Positions 10,532 to 56,434 of a stretch of 64,000 bases of DNA are shown here, piece after piece. The notes beneath the pieces are model-generated. The model was not told the DNA's origin, made no database searches, and saw nothing but the letters and a program-made list of their open reading frames with translations. Each line of letters begins with the position of its first letter. The stretch's first letter is position 1. A program made the position numbers and the translations under genes. The stretch is from assembly GCA_946902875.1 (NCBI GenBank), contig OX336336.1, forward strand, positions 25,437,558-25,501,557. Reading direction: 5' to 3'. This DNA is from Nematopogon swammerdamellus (lineage: Eukaryota > Arthropoda > Insecta > Lepidoptera > Adelidae).

Positions 10532-12149
10532 CAGTGTTGCCATGTTAGGAGATTTTCTCCTAGATTCAGGAGAATTTCAGCGGTGTTAGGAGAAGTTTTT
10601 GCCTGTCAGGAGAGTAGGAGAAAATCTAGGAGAAAGAAAATCATTACAGGAGAAGATTTAGGAGTGAGAAACATATATTTACTAGTAAGTAACAAACAAA
10701 TATTTCGGTATGTACGGTGACAACACAATGAATGAACTGTTTGTGAATCAACCAACCTCTCAAGTCACACAATATACGATAGGATTTGTCTTTTAATAAG
10801 AGCAAGGTTCCCCTTCTTGCTCTTTAGATAGGATAATGTGACACTCTGTGAGTGTGTGCGTGCATTGATCGACCGACAAGCGACTACCGGGCGGGCCTAA
10901 CCGAACGAACACTTTGTTATCAATCAATGTTATTTACATGTATTCTTTGTAATAATCAGTAGTATTACTGAGCCTACGTCGATAGTCTGTCCGTCAGTCC
11001 GCACTACTTTAACGGCTGTATCTTTTGTACCGTAATAGGTAGCTGGTTGTGATTTTCACAGATCATGTGTTATTTATTATTGGCGGACATCCTATTAAAT
11101 AATAAGAAAAACAAAATAAAATTAAGGGCTTCTCCATAAAAGAAACGTTTTTTTTTTCTAAAAAAAAAATATTTTTTGTTTGGTTTTGCTCTAACGTAAA
11201 AACGGTAATACGTACAAGTGTCAAACTTGGTGTGGTTAAAAACTAAAAAAAAAAAAACAAATAATTAAAACAGACGAATTACGTGGTGGTTAGAATGGCA
11301 ATCGTGGTTATGACGGGGGGACAAATCATTATTGGCGGAGAAGTGATAGAACATATTGAAGGAAGAGTATGTACGTATATCTCGGTTAAATACTGCTTGG
11401 TAGACAAGGTCTCCTTAAGAAGGTCGAGGGAGGAATTCAACTGAGTAGGGCTGCCTCGGAAATTTAAAATTCGCCCCGAGGTCTAACCTGTATATATTAT
11501 GACCAGCGCGTCCTACCGTTTATGACGTACGGGTGTGAAACGTGAGCTCTGACTAAAGTTGTTTTCAAAAGTTGCCCAGCGAGCGATGGAACTAGCCATG
11601 CTGGGCTGGCATGGGAGTATAGCTAGGCGAAATGGTGCGTAATGAATGACTAATGAATGAGGGGACGACGACCGTTAGAGTAACCATGTACTACATTGGC
11701 GGCCGTGGACAGGAAAATGGAGTGTGGGAGACCACCCGTCAGGTGGGACGCCGACATGAAGTATGTCGGCGGAAAGCAGTGGTCCGTACCGCTGAAGGCC
11801 GAGAGACTGGAGGAAAATTGAAGGCGTATGTCCAGCAGTAGACGCTTACACGCTGACCGACTGACTGACTGACAGAGAACCCTCGGTGCGCGAGTTCGAC
11901 TCGCACTTGACCGGTTTTCAGGGTGCAAAAGATACTGCTCTTTACAGGTAAGACAGACAGACGGACGGACAGACGGCCTAGGCTTAGTAAAATGGTCCCT
12001 TACGTATAAGGAACACTAAAAATGTGGTGAAATTTTTATAATTTGAAGAACAGGAGAATTTTTTAGGATGACGAAAATTTTCTAGGAGATTTTTAGGAGA
12101 TTTTCGAAGTCAATCTAGGAGAATTTCAAAATTTGAGTTGGCAACACTG
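10532..12149. mobile_element. non-autonomous hAT element with 8-bp TSD
   Basis: The ends CAGTGTTGCC (10532) and GGCAACACTG (ending 12149) are inverted repeats flanked by perfect 8-bp duplications ATTGTTCG (10524-10531 and 12150-12157). This is the hAT signature. The subterminal regions (10550-10660 and 12045-12130) are packed with AGGAG-containing motifs, a likely transposase-binding array. No transposase frame is visible. The interior contains later insertions, including an RTE-type LINE end near 11676-11880. Confidence 0.88.
11676..11880 (+). mobile_element. RTE-type LINE 3' fragment
   Basis: The translation contains GRPPVRWDAD-like and GEAYVQQ-like motifs that end the reverse-transcriptase ORF of RTE-clade elements, followed by a (GACT)n tail. 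Related copies occur at 24235-24830 and 43410-43868. It is 5'-truncated and interrupted by stops. Confidence 0.6.
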
Positions 12150-12233
12150 ATTGTTCGTTCGTCTGTGGTCTGTCTGTGATTGATCGATCGATGACGGTTA
12201 CGTGCTTTGGTTACGTGCTTGCTATTCTATCTA

Positions 12234-12953
12234 CAGTAGAAACCAAACTTAAATGCGGCTGTGAGATGCGCCCGTGTGTCTGCGCAAAAGACGATTATTA
12301 GGGCAGAGGGGGGGAGGGCGGAAGGTGTGCAAAGGGGGTATCGGCGCACCCTACCGCGCTCCCCCGCGTTGCTAGGATACGACCGCGCGCCGTCGCCGCC
12401 CGCGTCCTGTCGCCCGCGCACTCCCCCCTCATCTGTGCGTGCGCCATTGTACAGTCACTCACTATTTATTTGTTTCTTCCGTAGTATCGCGGTAGATTTT
12501 CTACTATGGTGGTTTCACACATGGTTATTCGTATTCGTGATTGTTGCGAACATTTTAGTTTTATCTCACTCTAACCAAGCCATTAAAAGGAGCCGAAACG
12601 GAAATGTTTATCAAATGTTTGTGTACATACAGCTATGTGTGGTGCTAGCATGATAAATGTTTATTGACGAAGTGCGTTTACCGGGGTCGCCTGAACGACA
12701 CCAACACGTCGTCAGTTCAAACCGGTTTTAACCATGATCGATACATCGGTGTGCAAAAACATAATATAATACAGTAATATATAAAAATAATATAAAGCAA
12801 GACTCTCTTTTTTGACCTAAGTACAAATGATAATGTAAATTAATTTTATAAATTTTCTGGCAAAATATTCGATTGTATATTTTATTTGACTATACATGCG
12901 CAGTCAAGCGGCCGAACTTCAGGCCAATACGCATTTAAGTTTGGTTTCCACTG
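12234..12953. mobile_element. Tc1/mariner-type MITE, copy 1
   Basis: The terminal inverted repeat CAGTRGAAACCAAACTTAAA runs about 24 bp at each end and is flanked by TA (12232-12233, 12954-12955). The element is 720 bp and has no transposase. A copy in opposite orientation lies at 31831-32493. An open frame across 12261-12653 is GC-rich MITE sequence, not a gene. Confidence 0.85.
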
Positions 12954-13011
12954 TACGCAAATCATTCTCGCGCCTGTTCTAATTTCACAGTGGAGTCCAA
13001 CCAAACGTTTT

Positions 13012-13028
13012 CCCGCTTTTTTTTTCAG
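13012..13028 (+). promoter_or_regulatory. strong splice acceptor before the Nnt start exon
   Basis: A pyrimidine run ending in CAG at 13028 precedes a 52-nt segment without ATG and then the start codon at 13081. This supports at least one upstream non-coding exon. Confidence 0.6.
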
Positions 13029-13080
13029 TTGCCGGTAGACGAATAGGCGGTGAACGTGATTGTGGTGGATTGTGCCCGTG

Positions 13081-47496
<34,416 letters not shown>

Positions 47497-47518
47497 TGAA
47501 ACGCTCGCTAGCACAATC

Positions 47519-47953
47519 CTAAGGGTAGCTCCACACGTACGTAGATGCTCGACGAGCAAAATTGATAGAGCAAGCTTGCTGCGAGCCATGTTCGACGTTG
47601 CATCCACACCTTGGGTTTTGTTCGACATGCGCGACTGACATGCTCACTGTGCGTCGTATTGTATCGAGCCATGGACGACTTGTTGCTGTGTCTTGCGGGG
47701 TATCCACCCTCCGCCGCTCGTGGGACCGACTGACTTGCTCGAAGTAGCGGCCACAGGCACAAGCATGCTCGCAGGCTCGCATCGAACGTCGAGCAAAAAT
47801 TATGCAGTGTTCAATCTTGTTCGAAGCGAGCATTTGCTCGATGTTGGACGTTCGAGCATGTATCAAAATTGGTCTACACGTTCGAGCATGAGTCGTACTT
47901 GCTCGAATGAACGTAAAAACGACAAGCAAGCACGTGCGTGTGTACTTAGCTTA
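47519..47953. mobile_element. MITE in the presumed Nnt 3' UTR
   Basis: ctaagggtagctccacacgt at the left and acgtgcgtgtgtacttagc at the right form imperfect TIRs. The inside is rich in gctcga/tcgagc motifs. It starts 23 bp after the Nnt stop codon. Confidence 0.55.
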
Positions 47954-48111
47954 ATGCACTTTGAAACGTGTCTCTAGACCAATCGAGCTTGGGAGTAATT
48001 GAGTTGACGTTTGCACCGTAGTGGACATGCAAAATTAACTTTTATCGAAAGAATACCTCGCGTGTGCAAGGTATTATGGGATGGCATAGAAGAAATATGA
48101 ATTTCTATTAT

Positions 48112-48616
48112 CGCCCTTAGTACACTGGCGCGTTCGTATGCGGCAGCGAAACAACGAAAAAACTGTAGGTAAGTTGTATGGCAGCGTTTCGCATATGCTG
48201 TATCTCACTCTACTATATAGTGAGATGAGATAGTTGCGTCCTTGTCGGTACTGTTTAGCAGGTAACTGCGAAATGGTCGTTACACAGACGCAGACATTTC
48301 GCTAGTGGTATTTCGCATCGCAAAGGGGTCACCACGCGTTTCGCATAACGGGAGCCGGAAATATTGTTGAATTTTATTCAAAATTATCCCGAATTATATG
48401 CAGTTGGACACGTGGATTACAAAAATGAGTACAAAAAAGAGGTGGCATGAAGGAAAATTCAAGAAAAGACTGGGACAGATGGTAGGAAATTTAAGCTACA
48501 ATGACATTTATTTGCAAAAAAACTGCAGTGTACTAACTTTCCGCAGATGTTTAGCCACCGCAATAGTTTCGCAGAGACTCGCTGCCGCATACGAACGCGT
48601 CGGTGTACTAAGGGCG
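48112..48616. mobile_element. MITE with 37-bp TIR
   Basis: cgcccttagtacactggcgc begins a 37-bp TIR matched at 48580-48616 with about two differences; TAT lies on both sides. The 79-residue frame at 48398-48637 runs across the TIR and is not supported as a gene. Confidence 0.85.
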
Positions 48617-48639
48617 TATAAAATCTATAAAGATTGATC

Positions 48640-49057
48640 TCTTTACTCACCTCAGGTTACATGAGGGGGTGTCAGCTCAGTGAGACCTTAAGTCCACGAC
48701 TAGTGATGCATTCTCGACGTAGGTGAAAAAGAGTTGGCATAATGGAAGTACTCCAGTCGATTAGTCTAAATTGTCTAGGTTAAACCTTAGAGTTAATATG
48801 GCAAAGTGGAGACAGTAGTAAAGACCGAGTGCTTTTGAGCTAAGGGTCAGGTAGGTACTTCTCAAGTCACTCCACGTGTAGATATTGGCCAAGAGATGTG
48901 GTCGCTTGCTCCCATCAGCATCACTTTACTCGTATGTGCGATTATATTAATGAAATTCAGTGATATTGTCGGTAGTCATAGGCAAACACTAAACATAGTA
49001 ATAATGTAATCGATTTACCGGCGCGATAGTAGCGAGCGCATCACTGCAGCTCAATGT
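48640..49057. other. intergenic, nothing recognised
   Basis: No exon, repeat or hairpin stands out. Confidence 0.5.
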
Positions 49058-49151
49058 TTGTAACGTGGCACCTAGCTCACCAAGGTCTTATGGGCTGACA
49101 TCACGGATGTAGTAGGTGATGTAACCAACCGTGTCAGTTTCCATAAAAAAA
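49058..49151 (+). mobile_element. SINE-1 3' end
   Basis: ggcacctagctcaccaagg through cgtgtcagtttccataaaa. Confidence 0.75.
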
Positions 49152-49916
49152 GGCAGTAAGCCCATTTCATCATTATTACGAGGAACGGTGCGAGACTAAA
49201 AAGTAATTTTAAATATATTCTAAAATAGCCCGAAGACATTCTCACTGGAATAGACTACCAGAATCTTTATGCTGGCACTAAATTGTATGGTACTATATAG
49301 CGTAGTGCAGTTTTATATACCATACAATTTACAGCCTATCCAAAAATTCTACTGAGATAATAATTCAAGTGCGTGTTTGGGCTAACAGGAATAATTGGGT
49401 TGAGTTTTGCATAAAAGAACCAACTAACATTGGACAATTGGTCTTACAGATCTCAATGATTATTGGATACACTGCGAATCGGAAGTGAGTTGAAGTGGAG
49501 TGCCAAACTTCTTGGGACCAATGTCTTCCAGGGCTTGTTGTAAATACATTTTTGACACAACTTGATTTTCTCTCCTCTCATAGATTTATTTGCATTCAGC
49601 ATTCAAACTAGATATTTCTGTTTGAGAAATTCTATAGGCAAATGTGACAGAAAATTCATCAAACATCCGGCTCGAAGGACCATTATTTGGTTTGTTACAT
49701 ATAATTTAGATAAATGCTCGGCGGTTTATATTGACCGCTCCAGCGTCAACGGGTTAATTCAGACTGAGGGGGTAGAGATCGTCTATTCTAAAAATGAACG
49801 CCCCTCCACAAATCTTTATTGTTTCAATGTGGAAGTGGAAATACCTACTGCAACGCTTGCTTGTGTGCGTGCGGCGATTTTACGATTCGCCCGCGCAACT
49901 AGTAGGTCAACTAGTT

Positions 49917-50310
49917 TGTCAGCCTCGATAGCTCAGTGGTGCAGACAGTCAACTGTCGCTATTGAATGTTAAGCAACGCTGGGTGCGGTCAGTACTTGGA
50001 TGGGTGACCGCTGACCGTTGGAGGCTGACCGAGGTTCGGATTCCTCGTAAAACTGTAGGTCCCTTCCCTCCTAATATTACTTGGTGGTAGGGTTTAAACC
50101 CGCCCGGGTTGGTACCACCGCACTGAATGAAACGTCGGTTAAAACGGCTATGTAAATAGTTTGTGTTTTCCGACCAGTTCAGTGTAGCCGGCACGATCAA
50201 AGGGGAAAGCACTGACATGGCACCTAGTTCACCCGGTGTTATGGGCTGACATCACGGACGTTGTAGGTGATGTAGCCAACCGTGTCAGTTTCCATAAAAA
50301 AAAAAACAAA
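49917..50310 (+). mobile_element. SINE-1 reference copy: tRNA/5S composite head
   Basis: The head starts gtcagcctcgatagctcagt (a tRNA A-box match, TAGCTCAGTGG). Next comes gttaagcaacgctgggtgcg and gtcagtacttggatgggtga ccgc, which follows the 5S rRNA internal promoter (A box to C box) in order and spacing. Then gaggctgac, complementary to the first nine bases, and the B-box match ggttcggattcc. The body ends gtgtcagtttccataaaa plus an A run. It should be transcribed by RNA polymerase III; it encodes no protein and would depend on a LINE. Confidence 0.85.
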
Positions 50311-51177
50311 AAAAAAAAAAACTAATCATGCGATCAGTGCATGTTTTGCCTTTGTATGGCGAAGACCTCGCGCTTTGTATGGAATGACACGTCCGCTCTG
50401 TGGTGCGGTCGCGTCATTAATGCATTAGTTGGCCAACAGATCCGGCTAGATCTAGCCGGTGAATGAATCAGGCTGAATGACCAATGACAGAGAACAAATT
50501 TGTGTGTATTGCGTCTGTAAATCTACTGTGCATGTGAGCGTAAACAAAGTGGAGGGGCGTTCATTTTAATATTAGACGATCTCTACATGCATTTTGTTGG
50601 CATACAAAGTAATGTAGGTAGGTATTTAGACGTGGGGGGTTTTTTTAATATCCCAGTGCCATTGACATACATTCGTACAATGTTTATCATGAAACACATT
50701 TTATAATATTTATAAAATGAAAATTATTACTTGTAGGAAATTTAGTAATAAATAATAAGATAGTCTTTATGAGTAATATCAATCGAGTGCTACATGTTCA
50801 AGGTAGTAATTTTATTCCTCATTGCGATATTCCTATTTTTTCTTCTATTATAAGATTTATTAATTTTTAAATATTTTTACCTTCACATGAATTCCATTTT
50901 TATTTATTGCCTTATTATATTTAAGTAATTAAGCAATTAGTATGCAGTAAGTGAAAATGTATGCCATTACATATTAAATCTACGGGCGCACGCACAGAAA
51001 AACAAAACAAACAAATAATAAACGAAATGACTGACCACTCGAGAGTTACGATTATTACTGCACATTCATCTAAGCAAAAAAATTTAAATTCTGGGGAACA
51101 GGAGTCGCTTCGCACTCCTGCCGCTATTCTTTAGACGTGGAATCACGGTGGCACGTGGAGAATGCATGTATGTATAG
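50311..51177. other. intergenic, AT-rich
   Basis: No gene recognised. A short GC-rich patch (50395-50470) contains agatccggctagatctagcc, a small palindrome. Confidence 0.45.
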
Positions 51178-51548
51178 TCCGTTCACAGTTATTTTACCTC
51201 TAGCCATCAAGTTGGCTAACCTGAGCTCTGTGTTGCCATAATTGGTTCGTACTATTTCCCTGTACGAAATATTTGAACATATTTTTAGAATAGAATAGAA
51301 TAGAAACTCTTTATTGCACACAAATTGAAAGAAGAACAGTACACGACTAGAAACAAGAAATGCAGGAGTGCGCGAATGGTGGACTTATCACTACAAGTAC
51401 AACAGGTACTTATACATAATTTCCATTACCACGGGTAAAATATTAATAGCAAGTAACTCTTTTTAGGACCGTAGTACTAGTGACAGCAAGTGGTGCCAAC
51501 CTAGCGGAAGATACAATGACATGTGTCAGAGGTAAAATAACTGAACGA
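51178..51548. mobile_element. TIR element with nested repeat
   Basis: gttcacagttattttacctc and gaggtaaaataactgaac are opposed ends. In between lies a dispersed repeat end (tagaatagaatagaaact, ctttattgcacacaaattg) also seen at 35765. Confidence 0.5.
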
Positions 51549-52126
51549 TCTGTATGTTCTCTTGATAAACAATTAATTTCAAAATCTGGTTGTCATGGTT
51601 ACTCTTGAAATGAATTGAACGAATCATCTAACTTTGATGACTCTCTATGCCTGCAAATAACAATAATATTTTTTTTTATTAATTATTATTGTATCTGCGC
51701 CACCTTCCTCATTTTGCTGATATATGTGTTTTGTATGTGTGTTACTTAGAAACTGAGCATTGACCATTTTCCCGGTACATGTTTCATGTCGGTGACGTCA
51801 CTGCATCCCACCTTATTCCATATGAGTAAGACGTGATTCCACGTTAAAATATGTACAATGTGTTTATAATTTTTGTCATAAAAATTATAAGGCAGCCGTG
51901 AATTTGCATTTATTATCTGAGTTTTGTAAAAGTGAAGAAAGACCTAGGTGCTGAAATATTTTTCATACATTATTAGCTACAGTCTAAAAGTGTAATAAAA
52001 TAACAAACATTGACCGAAATCTTATTGTACGCGTACGATCTGAGTGCTTTTGCGTTATGAGGTGAGGCGCGGGAGCACCTCCCCCCGCCGACAGACCTCC
52101 CCGCGCGCGCCTTCAGTGTAGTGGTA
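51549..52126. other. intergenic, nothing recognised
   Basis: Mostly AT-rich with a GC-rich patch at 52060-52110. No gene visible. Confidence 0.45.
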
Positions 52127-52376
52127 GAGAGTGTTTCAACTAAAAGTTCCCTTCGCCGTTATGTTGGCTCCACTGTCTATCTGTCAAAACAGCGTTGAGG
52201 GTTGCTATGTGTACAGATTTACCCGTAATTATCGGTATTTACCGTATTTATTAAACGGTAAATACATTATTAGGTAATATGATCTTCACAATCTGGCAAC
52301 GCGAATTTAAGCACTGACAGTGGAGCCAACATAACGGCGAAGGGAATTTTCAGTTGAAACGCTCTCTTTAGTGCTG
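52127..52376. mobile_element. MITE with about 50-bp TIR
   Basis: Both ends carry tcccttcgccgttatgttgg and ctccactgtc within about 50-bp arms with roughly three mismatches; 250 bp in total. Confidence 0.85.
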
Positions 52377-52492
52377 ACCTTGACGTCTTTCGCACGCGCA
52401 TCGATAGCTTTACTACCTACCTACAAGTGTGCGCAGTATGTAAACAGTTATATTTTTTAAAACAATTGTTTGCTCTAGTGTAATTTATCGAC

Positions 52493-53094
52493 ATATCGCA
52501 CCGTGAAAACCATATGGTCATAACTGCACATTTTTGGTGAAATGACCTTTGAATGCAGTCTAACTGAAAAAAAAAATAGCTTTTTAATTCTATATGGCAA
52601 TATCTGCTACGACGTTTCCATTGGACGTGAGAAATGTAAGTCCTTATGGCTTTTTAAAGAAACATCAATTGCTTTAAGAACCATCAAGCACTATCTGCAG
52701 TTATGACCCTATGGCTTTAAAATACTTTTCCAGACTTGACTTTACAGACTTTAATAAGACAGATCCATATGGTCACATTTGCAGTTAGGGCTAAATGGTT
52801 TTTAAATTCCTGATAAGTGGCAACATTTCATGTTGTTTATTTGGAGTCATAATACCATATCGGCCAAAAATTTAAAACCAGACGGTCATATCTGCTAAAA
52901 TACCTACTTCCTGAAGTAAATCTTACATACTTCATAATTCATACTAAACTACTTAAAATTCAATATATTATGTATAAATATCAAGCATACAGTTTCATTT
53001 CTGGAATTACAAGAAATAATATTTACTTAAAACGCTCATAACTCAGAACTTTCATATTTGCACATATGACCCTATGGTTTTCATGGTGCGATAT
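52493..53094. mobile_element. TIR element with CCATATGG-like motifs
   Basis: atatcgcaccgtgaaaacca opposes tggttttcatggtgcgatat, about 30-bp arms with few differences. The interior repeatedly contains ccatatggtcata-like motifs and atatctgc or atttgc. No coding frame. 602 bp. Confidence 0.7.
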
Positions 53095-53700
53095 CACTGA
53101 TTAGGTCGCAGCACTAGTGCATTCCTCAGAGCTGCATTCAGGTCCTACGCGTACAGTAATTGACTTAGAGCCAATATTCATTGAAATTAATAAACAGGAA
53201 ATACTTTTTTTAAATAAATCTGATGAACCACTTCTAAGTTTATTTTTTCCATCACCCCTCCATTTCATGTTAGTGGATTTTAAATTCACGTTCACACGTA
53301 CCACACCACAATTTGCATGTCGTTCGTCGGAGTGTTGCTCCGCATAAGTCTGTGAGTGCTGTGATGTGTTTCCATACTCATGTACTCGTACTTCCCTCCA
53401 CAGATTGTCACTTTTTTGTTGTGGTGTGGTTGGAATGTGCTAGGTCACCAACATAGAGTACATTATCTCACCAAGCGACTAAAATATTTTATGCACTGAA
53501 ATACTTAGATTTTCTTTGCTCGCATCACAAAACTTTTAAATTTCGCGCTCTTGCAAACAGGTTGGAAACATAGACAACTTTTGGAGCGCAGCAGTTTTTA
53601 TTATTCGGTTTGCAACAAAGAGTTGCATTGCACCGATCTCATAGAATTGGTGTACACCCATTACATTACACATAAATAATTTATAACGTAGCATTCATTA

Positions 53701-53844
53701 TGCCGGCACTTCACTTGGCTTAGCGTATTCGTGTTTGTTGCAAACATTTTAGTTTTATCTCGCTCTAAACAAGCCATTAAAGGGAGACGAAACGGAAAAA
53801 TTTGCCAAATACACGAATACGCTAAGCCAAGTGAAGTGCGGGCA
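53701..53844. mobile_element. small TTA-flanked foldback element
   Basis: cttcacttggcttagcgtat with outer tgccggca-like ends forms 33-bp arms. TTA on both sides suggests PIF/Harbinger-type insertion. The central 75 bp (aacattttagttttatctcg, aagccattaaa) matches the interior of the Tc1/mariner-type MITEs. Confidence 0.75.
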
Positions 53845-55858
53845 TTACACTTTCTTGTATAGCAGGAGGCCTTACCAGTAGTAAAAATATTTGCTTTTTC
53901 GCTCAAAAAAGGACAGTGCGCGATTACATAAAGAAAGCAACAGAAAACCTAAAGGAGGAATAATATTACTCTATGGGAATAAGAAAAGAAAAGAAAAACA
54001 AAACTAAATAAAGACAAGACTGTATGGGTCTGACTGAACAGTAGGCTTCCCTACAATAGGGCGAGTGGAAAAAAAAACGCTGCTGGAAAAAAAACCTTGT
54101 TGCCACGCACACACAACGCATATTATTATAATTTATCGAAAGTCGAGAAGCGAAGCAAGTTCGTCGTTCGTCGTACATTATAGTGGTGTATAGATAAGGT
54201 GTGTGTTGACATTTGAAAGGACAATGGGGGTAATACTTTGCGGAAAAACTAAATCCACCGCCCCGACATAATCTGTTAGCGTGGCTATTCCCTAGAGTGT
54301 TTTTATAAGCCGGAGGCGCGGGGGGAGTGCAGCCACCGTCCGCCCTAACAAAGCGCAGGCACCCGTGTGAGCCGGAGCGGCTGAGGCTGGTCGCCGGTCG
54401 GGGATTTGATTTTTTATTTCCGCAGGCTAAGTCTTTTCTAATAGCAGTGTTTTGTGGTCCTTTATGCTCCTGTATTTTTTATTTATTTTTTACGAGGTGT
54501 ACGTTTTGGAAACCTGCCCCCACGCGCCAACCACAAACCAAGCATGGCTATACGGTCACACTATCCTTGCCTTTCCGTAAGAAAAAAAAGTTTACTGCCT
54601 GTCTAATCCGGTTTGACACCTGACAGCTCTAGCGGATCCTGCGCCTCCTACGCTCTACGCTCCTTTCGAAAACACGGCTCGGGTTGACTCGGCTCGAAAG
54701 CGAACCAACTGAATCCGATATTCGTTTGGTCGTTTATGTAATTTGGTGGCTCAGTGGTATAAGAGTGTAGGGTTTTTATTTTTTCGATCGTGTCCCTCTT
54801 GTCAAATTTTTTTTTGTTTTGTTTTTTTAAGCAATGTTAGGGTTTTAAAATTAGGTTATGGTTATTTTTTTTATAACCACCTAAGAAAGCTTTATTTTCG
54901 GAAATACAAACGTAACAAAAACGACATGCGCCGCCTCAACATTAGGTTAGGGTTAATATAGAGAAGACGCATATTCTATATATTAACCCTCGTTATCTTT
55001 TTTTAAACCACAAAAAACATCACTAATACATACCACAATCGCTCAATCGCGCAATCAAATCGCTCGAAAATATCAAACCAACTGACCGCGTTTTGAAATT
55101 TTAATCAGTGCTGTCCAAGAACGTCCTGTATTATGGGAATAAAGAAATAAAAGTTATCACAATAGGTTACCTATTATCGTACAATTATTTATAAATTATA
55201 AAATTTATTTTTACAAAAAATTTCATTTAATTTTTTAAATTAAATTATTTATTATAAATTATACATTTTTTAATAATTATCTTTTAATTATAATCATTGA
55301 CTTTTATAAAAAAAAAATAAAATAAAATTAATTTTTTTAAATAAATTTTTTTATAATATAAAATAATAAAAATATAAATGTTATATTTTGCAATAATTTA
55401 CTTATAATTATAAAAAATATTTTACAAAATGAAAATTCGTGATGACTAATGAGGATCAGTAAAGTAACAGCAAATTCAATAGAAGTTATATCCACGTTGT
55501 TCATTATGGCGTAAGAATGGCATATCTTTTTGAATTATTAAAATCGGACCATTAGTTACGGAGATATTATCAATAAACTTAAGCAGTTTCTGCCGCTAAA
55601 ACTCAGTGCGCCACGGATACGCGTGACGTCACTCTATCTCAGACCCGCGCGCTCGCGCTAGCCAGCCAACGCGCACTCATTCGTCGAGGGCTGTATCTCT
55701 TGAACCGTAATAGGTAGCCCGTTGAAATTTTCACAGAATATGTGTTATTATGGCCGATATAACAACAAATAATAAAATATAGAAAAAGTAAAATATTCAT
55801 GGGGGTTCCCATAGAAGAAAACAAGGGAGTTCGACTCGCACTTGGCCAGTCTAAATAG
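53845..55858. other. intergenic, AT-rich, no gene seen
   Basis: 55180-55430 is extremely AT-rich. 54300-54420 is GC-rich and might be regulatory, but no start or splice context supports a gene. Small frames at 54327-54623 and 54743-54961 look incidental. Confidence 0.45.
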
Positions 55859-56434
55859 TATAAATTTTGCATTGTGCCGAAATGTACAAATACGTATATA
55901 AAAACGCCAGAGAAACTGATGTACCGTGTGGGGCCGGTACTTTAAAAGAATAGCCCCCGTGTATGGAGCACTCGTCCGAACCAACCAAATGAACCCAAAC
56001 TCGAGGGGGTTACTAGTAACGGTTGAAGAGTTCCACTGTCCACCTCCTGTCTCCATCATCAGACCCTCGTCACCAAGTGTATTGGTAAAAGTATGGGACA
56101 CTCGTCCAAACCTACCAAATGAGTCCAAACTCGAGGAGATACTAGTAACGGTTGAAGAGTTCCACCACCCACCTCCTGATTCCATCATTAGACCCTCGTC
56201 ACCAAGTGAATTGGTGGAAGTATGGAGCACTCGTCCAAACCAAACAAATGAGCCCAAACTCGAGGGGGTTACTAGTAAAGGTTGAAGAGTTCCACTACCC
56301 ACCTCCTGACTCCATCACCAGACCCTCGTTACCAAGTTGAAACAAATAAACAAGGAACTAAAACCGTTTAAAAATAGTTTCTCTGGCGTTTTGATAGACG
56401 TATTTGTCATTTCGGTACAATAAAATATTTATAC
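55859..56434. mobile_element. long-TIR element with 129-bp tandem repeats
   Basis: The arms (about 58 bp, sharing aaaacgccagagaaact) enclose a fragment of head C and three tandem units starting at 55961, 56091 and 56220 (spacing 130 and 129 bp; phrase ggttgaagagttccac). The units are open on both strands over two to three repeats, so frames here are not evidence of a gene. Confidence 0.7.

Noticed and set aside
12261..12653. 130-codon plus-strand frame
   Set aside because: It lies inside the GC-rich part of a MITE; the inverted copy at 31831-32493 carries the same frame with changes typical of non-coding drift.
49966..50015. A 5S rRNA gene
   Set aside because: Only the internal promoter part matches; the 5' third and the 3' end of 5S rRNA are absent and the segment recurs inside every full SINE-1.
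55748..56302. 184-codon minus-strand gene
   Set aside because: It spans a TIR arm and tandem repeats of a mobile element and has no recognised domain.
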